Below are positions 17,527-25,508 of a DNA stretch of 64,000 nucleotides, piece after piece. A program made the position numbers and the translations under genes. The stretch's first letter is position 1. Each line of letters begins with the position of its first letter. The stretch is from an uncultured Prevotella sp. (GTDB taxonomy: Bacteria > Bacteroidota > Bacteroidia > Bacteroidales > Bacteroidaceae). The stretch is from the NCBI GenBank assembly GCA_947302435.1, contig CAMYVQ010000012.1, forward strand, positions 1 to 64,000, given 5' to 3'. Under the pieces are notes generated by a model. That model ran no database searches. It worked only from the letters and a program-made list of their open reading frames with translations, and was not told the DNA's origin.

Positions 17527-17555
17527 AAAGAACAGTAGCGGTGAGACAAATAGAA

Positions 17556-17594
17556 AATCCGCTGAGATGTCCGAAATGGATGTCTCAGCGGATT
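17556..17594. terminator. hairpin terminator between convergent genes
   Basis: Arms AATCCGCTGAGA (17556-17567) and TCTCAGCGGATT (17583-17594) are perfect complements with a 15-base loop. It lies between the convergent GT2 and outer-membrane factor genes and could serve both. Confidence 0.65.
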
Positions 17595-17646
17595 AATGTT
17601 GTTAGGGAGATGTTACTTTCTCGCCGTTTCGGCTGCTGGCACGGAA

Positions 17647-19065
17647 TTATTTCGCGCCACCGCCGAGGGCAATGTAGAGGGCGATGACAGCCTGGGCAGC
17701 ATCGTACATGTTCATGGCATGACTGAGTTGTGCGTTCAGCAGCGATTCCTGTGCCGTAAGCACTTCAAGGTAGCTGGCTTTGCCATTGTCCATCAGCTCG
17801 TGGGTGCCCTTATAGGCATCCTGGAGCACTTGCACCTGGCGTTGGAAGTAGCCAAATTTCTCGCGTGCTGCCATGCAGTCGGCCATGGCCTCGTTCACCT
17901 CATTACCAGCATTGATGACCGTCTGCACGTATTTCTTTTGCAGATCCTCCTCAGTGAGCTTGGCAATCTTCTTGTTGGCAATCAGTTGGCCACGGGCAAA
18001 GATGGGCTGCGTAAGCGAGCCGATGGCAGAAAGCAACAGCTTGCCCGGATTGACAATGTAGCCACCGCCGGAGTTTGTCCATCCGGCACTGCCACTGAGC
18101 GTGATGTTTGGATAGAAGGCCGAGCGAGCTGCTGCCGTGTTGTAGAAAGCCTCCTCCATAGCGTGGTTGGCTATGCGAATGTCAGGACGGTTCTCGAGCA
18201 TCATAGCCGGCACGCCAAGAAGCAGGTACTTGGTGTCGAACATTTGCTGATCGGCATCGCCCTGTGCATCTGCATGATGCAGGGTGGAACAGCCCCACTT
18301 CTGGCGGTCGATATGCTGTGGAGTGGCTGCCAGCAACTGACAAATGGCGTTCTCGACAGAGCGGATGTTACGGCGTGTGTCGACAATCTGTGTCTTCACA
18401 TTCAAGTACGATGACTCCATCTGGTTGACGGCGGTGCTATAGGCCTTGCCGTTTTCCCAAAGTGCCTTTTCAGTCTCAAGTGATTCGTTCCAGAGGCTGT
18501 CAGTCTGTGTGAGGATTTCCAGTTGGCGGTCGAGCACCTGCAACATGAAGTACTGTTGGGCCGTGACGGAGATGAGGTTGGAACGTATAGCCTCCTGTTG
18601 CATCTGGGCCTGTAGAAGCACAGCCTTTGCCGCACGTTTCTTGTTGGTGATGGATCCGAGCACATCGACATCCATCGAAAGTTGAAGTGGCAGGTTATAG
18701 GTCTTTGACCAAGGACTGTCGTCGAACTTACTCAACGTACCCTGTGGTGACAAATAGAGCGACGGCAGATAGGCCATCTTGGCAGCCTTCAACGAGGCTT
18801 GACTTTTCTCGACAGCAATACGCGCAGAGTTCAGGTCGGTATTGTTAGCCAATACCTGCTCGATAAGCTGCTGGAGCAACGGGTCGGTGAAGAACTCACG
18901 CCACGACATCTGAGCCAGCGACGTGTTGCCCTCAGCATCAGTGATATCTTGCGTCCTGCCAAAGACATCGGCAGATATATCATTCTTCTGCTCGTACTTA
19001 TTATATATGCCGCAGCTCGTAAGCATGAGCGTGGTGGCAATGATTGGAATGATGAACTTTCTCAT
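17647..19065 (-). CDS. RND efflux outer-membrane factor (NodT/TolC-type lipoprotein)
   Basis: A 472-residue protein with a lipobox LTSCG (residues 15-19), so a lipid-anchored outer-membrane channel. It has the duplicated helical hairpin pattern of the OEP family, with LPSLYLSPQGTLS and FYPNITLSGSAGW repeats, and ends AVIALYIALGGG. It forms the outer-membrane duct of a tripartite pump. It is the last gene of the minus-strand operon that begins with the adaptor at 24453. Nothing is missing by length. Confidence 0.9.
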   Translation of the reverse strand: MRKFIIPIIATTLMLTSCGIYNKYEQKNDISADVFGRTQDITDAEGNTSLAQMSWREFFTDPLLQQLIEQVLANNTDLNSARIAVEKSQASLKAAKMAYLPSLYLSPQGTLSKFDDSPWSKTYNLPLQLSMDVDVLGSITNKKRAAKAVLLQAQMQQEAIRSNLISVTAQQYFMLQVLDRQLEILTQTDSLWNESLETEKALWENGKAYSTAVNQMESSYLNVKTQIVDTRRNIRSVENAICQLLAATPQHIDRQKWGCSTLHHADAQGDADQQMFDTKYLLLGVPAMMLENRPDIRIANHAMEEAFYNTAAARSAFYPNITLSGSAGWTNSGGGYIVNPGKLLLSAIGSLTQPIFARGQLIANKKIAKLTEEDLQKKYVQTVINAGNEVNEAMADCMAAREKFGYFQRQVQVLQDAYKGTHELMDNGKASYLEVLTAQESLLNAQLSHAMNMYDAAQAVIALYIALGGGAK

Positions 19066-19102
19066 TGTTTATGATATAATTATGTTTATACTTGTTTCGT
19101 TT

Positions 19103-20071
19103 TTATATCCGCAAGCCAAAGAATGCGCGGAAGCGCCATTTGGTGTTGTGTAAAGCGAGATTCTCCTCGTGGCCGGTGTTGGTGAAATTGAATACCATCG
19201 AAGCGCCAAGGAATATGTTGTCCCAGTAGCGGATGACGGCACCACGCCCAGTGATGATGACCTCGGGGAAGTGGTAGTGAAGGGGTACGCGCGAGTCGCC
19301 GAAAATCATTGACGTGTTGCTATAGACAATGAACGCGGGCAGAGCGGATATATGCAGCAGCCAGTCCTGACTTGGCACGTAGTTGTACCCATAGCCCGCA
19401 CCGAGTGCCAAGCTTGTCATCTTCAGTTGCATTTCCTGTTCCCAATTAAGGGTGGCACGCTGCCTTTGACCTGACACACCCAAGAGGAAACTACCGGCAG
19501 ACTGCCGCTGGATATAGCTCTGCGAGAAAGCGGCGGGATAGGAGAAGCGGTGGCTATTGAAGACATAGAAGGCATTAACGTTCAACGTCTTCACCTTCAA
19601 CAAGCCGTCGGGCAGCTCAATGCGCTCCATTCCTTCATGATCGTGCCAGCCGACAAAGTTATGCGCGTCTTGGTAGATGACATCAAAGCCGAAACGCCGG
19701 CCGTAGCTGTTGAAATTCAGCTCGTAGTCGCGATATTTGCCCATCAGCTTGGCGGGATTGAGTGCCGCACTAAGCGAGAAGCCCAAATAGCTGACACCCA
19801 GACTGAGCGTTGATTTGTAGTCGGCCTTCATTTCCGAATCGAAATGCAAGCCATTATCAATGCCCTTGGCCTCAATCTTCGCCCCTGATACGTTGAGCCG
19901 CGCCATAATTGTCCACTTCCTCGTTGGACGCATGATGTAGGACGTGTCTATATCACCCTTATGATAGTTCACAGTCAGCATGCTGTCAACACGATGAAGA
20001 AGGCTCTGCGCACTGGCCTGATGAAAGACCAGTGCTGCCAAGAGACATATAACGACCAACCGTTCGTTCAT
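19103..20071 (-). CDS. DUF4421 family outer-membrane protein
   Basis: A 322-residue protein with a signal peptide (1-21, ending ASAQS). It is rich in alternating beta segments and aromatic residues and ends FRAFFGLRI with a terminal aromatic/hydrophobic pattern, suggesting an outer-membrane beta-barrel. DUF4421 proteins are Bacteroidetes-specific and uncharacterised. It is placed between the RND pump and the outer-membrane factor, 37 bp before the latter, so it is probably made together with the pump. Whether it takes part in efflux is unknown. Confidence 0.75.
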   Translation of the reverse strand: MNERLVVICLLAALVFHQASAQSLLHRVDSMLTVNYHKGDIDTSYIMRPTRKWTIMARLNVSGAKIEAKGIDNGLHFDSEMKADYKSTLSLGVSYLGFSLSAALNPAKLMGKYRDYELNFNSYGRRFGFDVIYQDAHNFVGWHDHEGMERIELPDGLLKVKTLNVNAFYVFNSHRFSYPAAFSQSYIQRQSAGSFLLGVSGQRQRATLNWEQEMQLKMTSLALGAGYGYNYVPSQDWLLHISALPAFIVYSNTSMIFGDSRVPLHYHFPEVIITGRGAVIRYWDNIFLGASMVFNFTNTGHEENLALHNTKWRFRAFFGLRI

Positions 20072-20072
20072 T

Positions 20073-20126
20073 CTACCTAATCACCTTCTTACCATTCTCG
20101 ATATACAATCCATTGACGGGAAGGCA
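20073..20126 (-). pseudogene. orphan sorting-tail fragment (NGLYIENGKKVIR)
   Basis: In the 66-bp gap between the pump and DUF4421 genes, 17 codons after a TGA read CLPVNGLYIENGKKVIR and end in TAG. NG(I/L)YI.NGKK is the classic end of Bacteroidetes C-terminal sorting domains of the type IX secretion kind. The GH127 protein in this window ends NGIFIQGGKKIMK. No upstream gene body in that frame exists. It is best read as the leftover tail of a deleted secreted-protein gene. Confidence 0.5.
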
Positions 20127-20137
20127 TCATCATTGTG

Positions 20138-23100
20138 TTAGTTGATTACCGATTCCTGTTCTTTTAATTCCACGACTTCTTTTCCTTGGAACTTCTCGTG
20201 CAATTTCTGGAACACGATGAAGAAGGCGGGAACGACAAACAATAAGGCAATCGTGCCAACACTCATGCCACCGATGACACCAAGGGCCAGGGCGCGGTTA
20301 CCATTGGCACCGGCACCACCCTCAATCACAAGGGGAATCATGCCGATAATCATTGTGGCTACCGTCATCAGAATGGGACGCAGACGCTCTTGACAAGCGG
20401 CGAAGGCCGCGTCGCGGATGCTCATGCCCTGTGCGCGGCGTTCGCTGGCAAACTCGGTGATGAGGATGGCCGTCTTCGAGAGCAGGCCAATCAGCATGAT
20501 GACACCCGTCTGCAGGTAGATGTTGTTATCCATGCCGGGCAGGTGGAGCAGCGAACCCAAGTAGGCGAATACGAAGGCGCCCATCAGACCGAAGGGTACA
20601 GAAAGCAGCACGGCCCACGGCGTGAACCAAGAGTTGTAGAGCGAACCCAGGATAAGGTAAATCAGAATAGCACAAATGACATAAATGAGAGCGGTGGCAT
20701 TAGAACCTGCAGCCTCCTCCAACTCACGCGACATACCACTGTACTCGTAGGTAGCAGTGCTGGGCATCTCCTCCTTGAACACCTCGGCAATGGCCCTGTG
20801 GGCATCACCCTCGGTATAACCGCTACCTGCCGTAATGAAGCAGGTAATGCTCTGGAAGAGGTTGAAGTGCTCGATGTTCGCCGGACCGACGATCTCCTTC
20901 AGTGTGACAAATTCAGAGATGGGGGCCATCTTGCCGCCCTTCACCTGCACGAAAATGTTGTTCAGCGATGACGGGTCAAGACGATACTCGGGCGAGGCAG
21001 CAGCCATGATGCGGTAGACCTTACCAAACTGGTTGAAGTTGCCGATGTAAGCACCGCCGCAGAAAGAACCAAGTGTATTGAGCACATCAGCAGGCGACAC
21101 ACCGGCACGGTCGCACTGTGGAGCATCGACATCGACCTGATACTTCGGGTAGCGCTCAGAGTAGGACGACATGGCAGAGCCGATTTCAGGTCGCTCCGAC
21201 AGCTTGGCCAGGAACTTCTCGGTGCGTTTGGCAAATTCAGACAGGTTGCCGTCGGTAGGATCTTCCACCACAAGGCTCACGCTGTTGCTGGTACCATAAC
21301 CGGGAATCTGCGGCATCTGGAAGGGCAGCACCTGCACGTTCTTGATGTCCAAACAGTCGAAATAGAAGCGGGCAATGACGAGGTCTATCAGATGGTTCAT
21401 GCCGGGACGCTCATCCCAGTTCTTCAGACGGACAATCAGGGTGGCGAAATTGGAACCCTCGCCCGATGCCATACCGTAGCCACAGCATATTGCAAAGCTT
21501 TCCAATTCGGGGATCTTCTTCACCTTAGCCTCTACCTGCTTCACGATTTCACGGGTCTGCTGCAGCGTAGTGCCTTCTGGAACGCGCACTTCAGCAAGGA
21601 AAACGCCCTGGTCTTCTTGTGGCACAAGGCCAGAGGGCAGATTCTTCATGAAGAACACCAACAGCACGGCGGCGACAGCCAACAGGCTCCATGCCAAGAC
21701 AGGTCGCTTGATAAACTTCTGAACGCTCTTACTGTATTTGTTATAGATGGCGTTATAGCTCACGGTGTAAGCCTTCTTGGTGTAATAAGTCAGGCTTTTG
21801 CCTTCTTTCTTGCCATTGGTTACCTTCAGCATGATGGCACAGAGGGCAGGACAAAGCGTGAGAGCCGAAACGCACGACAGGCCTACAGACGAGGCAATCG
21901 TCACACCGAACTGTGTAAAGAACGTGCCTGAGGTGCCGGGCATAAATGTCACGGGGATAAATACGGCCATAAACACCAAGGTACACGAAACTACGGCTAC
22001 CGACACCTCGCTCATGGCCTGACGGGTGGCTTCACGGGCATCGCTGATACCGCCTTCCATCTTCGCCATCACTGCCTCGACCACCACGATGGCATCGTCC
22101 ACCACCGTACCGATGGCCAGCACCAAGGCGAACAGTGTCAGGATGTTGAGCGAGAAGCCTGCCAACGAGACGATGGCAAAGGTACCTAACAGCGACACGA
22201 TAATAGAGATGGAGGGGATGATAGTGGCCTTGAAGTTCTGAAGGAAGAAGAACACCACGAGAATGACAAGGATGATGGCAATGACAAGTGTCTCGACCAC
22301 ATTGTGGATGGCTGCAAAGAGGAAGTCATCGCTGGTCATCATGGTGACGAACTCCAGACCGGCAGGCATCGACTTCTTCATCTCCTCACAGGTCTTGTTG
22401 ATACGGGCATTCACCTCGGTGGCATTGGCACCCGGTGCCTGGAACACCATGAAGAGGGCGCCCGGCTTGTCCTGGATGTTCGATGTGAAGTTGTAGCTCA
22501 TGGCACCAATCTTCACCTCAGCCACATCGCCCAGATGCAGCATACCGCCGCCGCTGGTACGAAGCACGATGTCGTTGAACTCCTCGACACTCTTCAGCGT
22601 ACCTTTGTACTGCATGGAGTATTGGTAGGAGTTTTCCGACTGCTCGCCTAAGGAACCCGTAGCCGCAACGAAGCTCTGGCCGCCGATGGCTGCGAAGATC
22701 TCATTAGGGGTCAGGCCGTACTGTGCCATCACGTCGGGCTTCAGCCAAATGCGCAGGGCGTAGGTGTTACCTAAGCTCAGCACGTTTCCTACGCCGGTGA
22801 TACGCATCAGGCGCGGCCTGATGTTGATATCTACATAGTTCGAGATGAAGTCCTCGTCGTACTTGCCGTCAACACTCTTCACGGCAAAGATCTGCAGGAT
22901 GTTGCTCTGTTGTTTCTGTACCGACACACCCACCTTGTTCACGTCGGCAGGCAGCAGGGCCTGGGCACGGGCCACGCGGTTCTGCACGTTCACCGCTGCC
23001 ATGTCGGCATCAACGCCCTGCTTGAAGTAGACATTGATACTGACGCTACCGTTCGAGGAGGCCTTCGAGGTCATGTAGGTCATGTCCGTCACACCGTTGA

Positions 23101-23308
23101 TAGCCTCTTCGAGGGGCTGGATGACCGACTTCATCACCGTGTTCTCATCGGCACCGGAATAGCTGGTGCTGACCAGCACCGTAGGCGGCGCAATGTCGGG
23201 GTATTGCTCTACGGCCAGTGTGCTCATGGAGATATAACCCACCAGTGCTATCACAATAGAGATGGCACATGCCATCACGTATTTATTGATAAAGATATTG
23301 TTCTTCAT
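20138..23308 (-). CDS. RND efflux pump inner-membrane subunit (AcrB/HAE1 type)
   Basis: A 1056-residue proton-driven transporter. Its duplicated topology has one membrane helix near the N-terminus and helix blocks around residues 340-500 and 870-1040, with two large periplasmic loops. The proton-relay motif TVVDDAIVVVEAV is near residue 405, as in AcrB Asp407/408. QPLEEAINGV and the FFVPAFFIVF-like end are typical. It exports drugs, bile salts or other amphiphiles through the adaptor and outer-membrane factor coded on either side. The adaptor stop lies 32 bp upstream. Confidence 0.95.
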   Translation of the reverse strand: MKNNIFINKYVMACAISIVIALVGYISMSTLAVEQYPDIAPPTVLVSTSYSGADENTVMKSVIQPLEEAINGVTDMTYMTSKASSNGSVSINVYFKQGVDADMAAVNVQNRVARAQALLPADVNKVGVSVQKQQSNILQIFAVKSVDGKYDEDFISNYVDINIRPRLMRITGVGNVLSLGNTYALRIWLKPDVMAQYGLTPNEIFAAIGGQSFVAATGSLGEQSENSYQYSMQYKGTLKSVEEFNDIVLRTSGGGMLHLGDVAEVKIGAMSYNFTSNIQDKPGALFMVFQAPGANATEVNARINKTCEEMKKSMPAGLEFVTMMTSDDFLFAAIHNVVETLVIAIILVILVVFFFLQNFKATIIPSISIIVSLLGTFAIVSLAGFSLNILTLFALVLAIGTVVDDAIVVVEAVMAKMEGGISDAREATRQAMSEVSVAVVSCTLVFMAVFIPVTFMPGTSGTFFTQFGVTIASSVGLSCVSALTLCPALCAIMLKVTNGKKEGKSLTYYTKKAYTVSYNAIYNKYSKSVQKFIKRPVLAWSLLAVAAVLLVFFMKNLPSGLVPQEDQGVFLAEVRVPEGTTLQQTREIVKQVEAKVKKIPELESFAICCGYGMASGEGSNFATLIVRLKNWDERPGMNHLIDLVIARFYFDCLDIKNVQVLPFQMPQIPGYGTSNSVSLVVEDPTDGNLSEFAKRTEKFLAKLSERPEIGSAMSSYSERYPKYQVDVDAPQCDRAGVSPADVLNTLGSFCGGAYIGNFNQFGKVYRIMAAASPEYRLDPSSLNNIFVQVKGGKMAPISEFVTLKEIVGPANIEHFNLFQSITCFITAGSGYTEGDAHRAIAEVFKEEMPSTATYEYSGMSRELEEAAGSNATALIYVICAILIYLILGSLYNSWFTPWAVLLSVPFGLMGAFVFAYLGSLLHLPGMDNNIYLQTGVIMLIGLLSKTAILITEFASERRAQGMSIRDAAFAACQERLRPILMTVATMIIGMIPLVIEGGAGANGNRALALGVIGGMSVGTIALLFVVPAFFIVFQKLHEKFQGKEVVELKEQESVIN

Positions 23309-23340
23309 ACGGAAGCAAATTTTTCACTTGTCACTTATCA

Positions 23341-24453
23341 TTATTTTACTTCCTCCGGAAAAAGCACCCTCTGCCCCTCCGTCACGTTGTTAGCGCCTGT
23401 GGTCACAATCTTGTCGCCCACGTTCAGACCACTGGTTACGATGAAGTCCTTACCGTTACCAGTATCTTCTATTGTCACGTCGACAGCGGTGGCCGTACTG
23501 TCGGCCTGTACCTTATAAACAAGTGCCTTGTCCTGAAGACGTACCACAGCATTCTGGGGAATGACAATTACATCCTTCTCTGCGAAGGGCATCACGACCG
23601 TACCCTGTATGCCAGAATAAAGATGGCCTTCGGGGTTGGGGAACGACACCTTACTGGTCAAGGAGCCAGTAGCGGCATTCACGATACCCGTCAGGCTGAC
23701 GACACGACCCTTGTGGGGATATTCCGTACCACTCTTCATGACAAACGTTGCTTCGGGCAAGTTGGCAATATATTTCTCAACATCGGTTGCCTTCATGCTA
23801 TTCTGGACCATGGCCTCGACAATGGCCTCCGTCACCGAGAACTCGGCATACATCGTTGTATTGCCGCTCAACATGGTCAACTGTGTGGCAGGCGATACCT
23901 GGTCGCCGACACGCACGGGAATCTCACCGATAATTCCGGAAACGGAAGCCGTGATGGTACAGAAACCAAGGTTCACCTTGGCACGGCTTACGGAAGCGCG
24001 GGCCTGACTGACGGATGCCTGTGCCTGTTTGTACGAGTTCTCTGAATTGTCGAGCATATAACGGCTCACAATTTTCTTCTCGAACAGGTTCTTGTTCGAC
24101 TCATACTCCAATTTTGCAGAGTTCTCCTGAGCCAAGGCTGCCTGCAAATTGGCCTGTGCAGCCTCCAAATCAAGTTGGGCATTACGCGAATCGATGATGA
24201 AGAGTGTCTGACCCTTTTTCACCTGCTGACCCTCAGCCACGCAAATATTGGTCAACTGGCCACTGACCTGTGGCGTTACCGTCACGTCGTTCTGACCTTT
24301 CATCCTGGCACTGAACTTATACGGGAGTTCAATGTCCGATTTCTCCACTGTCATTGTTTCGAACGACGACTGTGTCTCCTTGGGCATGTCTATGCCACAC
24401 GAAACAAGCCCGGCTATGGTGCCGAGCATCAAAGTCCATTTAAATGATTTCAT
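23341..24453 (-). CDS. RND efflux periplasmic adaptor (membrane fusion protein)
   Basis: A 370-residue lipoprotein: the ATG at 24453 gives a signal ending in the lipobox LVSCG (residues 16-20). An ATG at 24459 is also possible; the frame extends to 24612 but runs through the promoter. Lipoyl-like half motifs PQVSGQLTNICVAEGQQVKKGQ and SVSGIIGEIPVRVGDQV flank a coiled-coil region rich in Ala, Gln and Asn (about 80-130). First gene of the efflux operon. It links the pump to the outer-membrane duct. Confidence 0.92.
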   Translation of the reverse strand: MKSFKWTLMLGTIAGLVSCGIDMPKETQSSFETMTVEKSDIELPYKFSARMKGQNDVTVTPQVSGQLTNICVAEGQQVKKGQTLFIIDSRNAQLDLEAAQANLQAALAQENSAKLEYESNKNLFEKKIVSRYMLDNSENSYKQAQASVSQARASVSRAKVNLGFCTITASVSGIIGEIPVRVGDQVSPATQLTMLSGNTTMYAEFSVTEAIVEAMVQNSMKATDVEKYIANLPEATFVMKSGTEYPHKGRVVSLTGIVNAATGSLTSKVSFPNPEGHLYSGIQGTVVMPFAEKDVIVIPQNAVVRLQDKALVYKVQADSTATAVDVTIEDTGNGKDFIVTSGLNVGDKIVTTGANNVTEGQRVLFPEEVK

Positions 24454-24505
24454 TAACATGTTTTTTTTATGTATTGATTTATGAATATCGCATATTTTGA
24501 TAGTG

Positions 24506-24513
24506 CAAAAATA
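24506..24513 (-). promoter_or_regulatory. -7 promoter element of the efflux operon
   Basis: TATTTTTG on the minus strand matches TAnnTTTG and lies about 50 bases before the adaptor start. Upstream is very A/T rich. Confidence 0.5.
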
Positions 24514-24586
24514 CAAAAAAAACAGTAAAAATGTTCTGTTTCGTAAGAAAAAAGAATCTGTCAGATGGATTATGTGAGATGGTTTT

Positions 24587-24649
24587 ACAAAGTCGTCGAC
24601 TTTGTGAGACAAACTCGTCGACTTTGTAACACAAACTCGACGACTTTGT
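24587..24649. promoter_or_regulatory. three operator-like dyads at 22-bp spacing
   Basis: Three 19-bp copies begin at 24587, 24609 and 24631. Copy 1 is a perfect palindrome, ACAAAGTCG-T-CGACTTTGT. Copies 2 and 3 are ACAAACTCG-(T/A)-CGACTTTGT with one mismatch between arms. The outer copies also lie in a 19-bp inverted repeat (24581-24599 with 24637-24655). The 22-bp period is close to two DNA turns, so bound dimers would sit on one face. The array is 75-140 bp upstream of the efflux promoter. The rest of 24454-24707 holds no gene. A binding regulator is inferred, not identified. Confidence 0.6.
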
Positions 24650-24707
24650 AAAACCGTTCATTATCAACCAAAAAACGGTTGGATTTTAGTGACCGGCAGA
24701 CAAAAGT

Positions 24708-25466
24708 CTATTGGTCGGGATTCTCGACAAAGCCTTGGTATTCGGGAACGAGGGCCGACATGACAGAGTCGTAGGCCTGGTTCATGGTGGCCATGATGTT
24801 CTCGTCGCCTTTGCCCACGGGATAGATGGGCTGATGGATGGTGAGCGTAAGGGGATGCCATGTGACGAAATGGCCGTCGCGCATACGGGGCATGATGTTG
24901 AACGAGCCGTTGATGGTCAAAGGAACAACGGGCAACTGCAGTTCGTCAGCCAGAGCGAAGGCGCCACGACGGAAATGTGCCATGTGTCCGGTGAAAGTAC
25001 GGGCACCTTCGGGGAAAACAGTCAGACTGGTTCCGTTCTGCAAGGTGTCGCGGGCTTTGTCGTAGGTAGCCTTGATCGCTTTGGGGCCCCGCTTATCAAC
25101 GAATATCTGGTGAGACTTCTCACAGGCATAGCCAATGAAAGGCATCTTACGCAACTGGTGTTTCATCATCCATTTGAAGTTACGGTTCAGGTAACCATAG
25201 ATGAGGAAGATGTCGAAAGCTCCCTGATGGTTGGCCACAAAGACATACGACTGCCCTTCTTCCAGATGCAGACGACCCTCGACCTTCACGGGGATGAGCA
25301 ACAGATAGAGGAGTCCGCGTGACCACCAACGACCAGGATAGTAGCCCCAGAAATGGCCATCGCCAAAGGTGCAGCCCAAAGAAACGGATAGCACGGTGAG
25401 AAGTGTCAGCACAAGGCCCAAAGGCAAGACTATGAACAACTGATAGATGCGATAGAGGTATTTCAT
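24708..25466 (-). CDS. plsC: 1-acyl-sn-glycerol-3-phosphate acyltransferase
   Basis: A 252-residue membrane-bound acyltransferase. Two N-terminal hydrophobic segments (about 5-30) are followed by the HX4D motif in NHQGAFD (near 77-83), a FVDKRGPKA block and FPEGARTFTG (near 153-162), the acceptor-binding motif. It acylates lysophosphatidic acid to phosphatidic acid in phospholipid synthesis. Last gene of the series starting with the DUF4369 lipoprotein. A short micro-repeat fills the 42-bp gap before it. Confidence 0.92.
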   Translation of the reverse strand: MKYLYRIYQLFIVLPLGLVLTLLTVLSVSLGCTFGDGHFWGYYPGRWWSRGLLYLLLIPVKVEGRLHLEEGQSYVFVANHQGAFDIFLIYGYLNRNFKWMMKHQLRKMPFIGYACEKSHQIFVDKRGPKAIKATYDKARDTLQNGTSLTVFPEGARTFTGHMAHFRRGAFALADELQLPVVPLTINGSFNIMPRMRDGHFVTWHPLTLTIHQPIYPVGKGDENIMATMNQAYDSVMSALVPEYQGFVENPDQ

Positions 25467-25504
25467 TGAGAGTTGGGGATTGAAAGATAAGAGTTGAGAG
25501 ACTG
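25464..25504. repeat. intergenic micro-repeat of the CAACTCTCAA family
   Basis: The gap between plsC and the metallophosphoesterase gene consists of GAGAGTTGGGGATTGAAAG followed by ATAAGAGTTGAGAG. It is the intergenic counterpart of the runs found inside the FAD and GH105 genes. Confidence 0.5.
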
Positions 25505-25508
25505 TAAT

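Noticed and set aside
17596..18414. 272-codon open frame on the plus strand
   Set aside because: Antisense to the outer-membrane factor gene, which has clear lipobox and family motifs.
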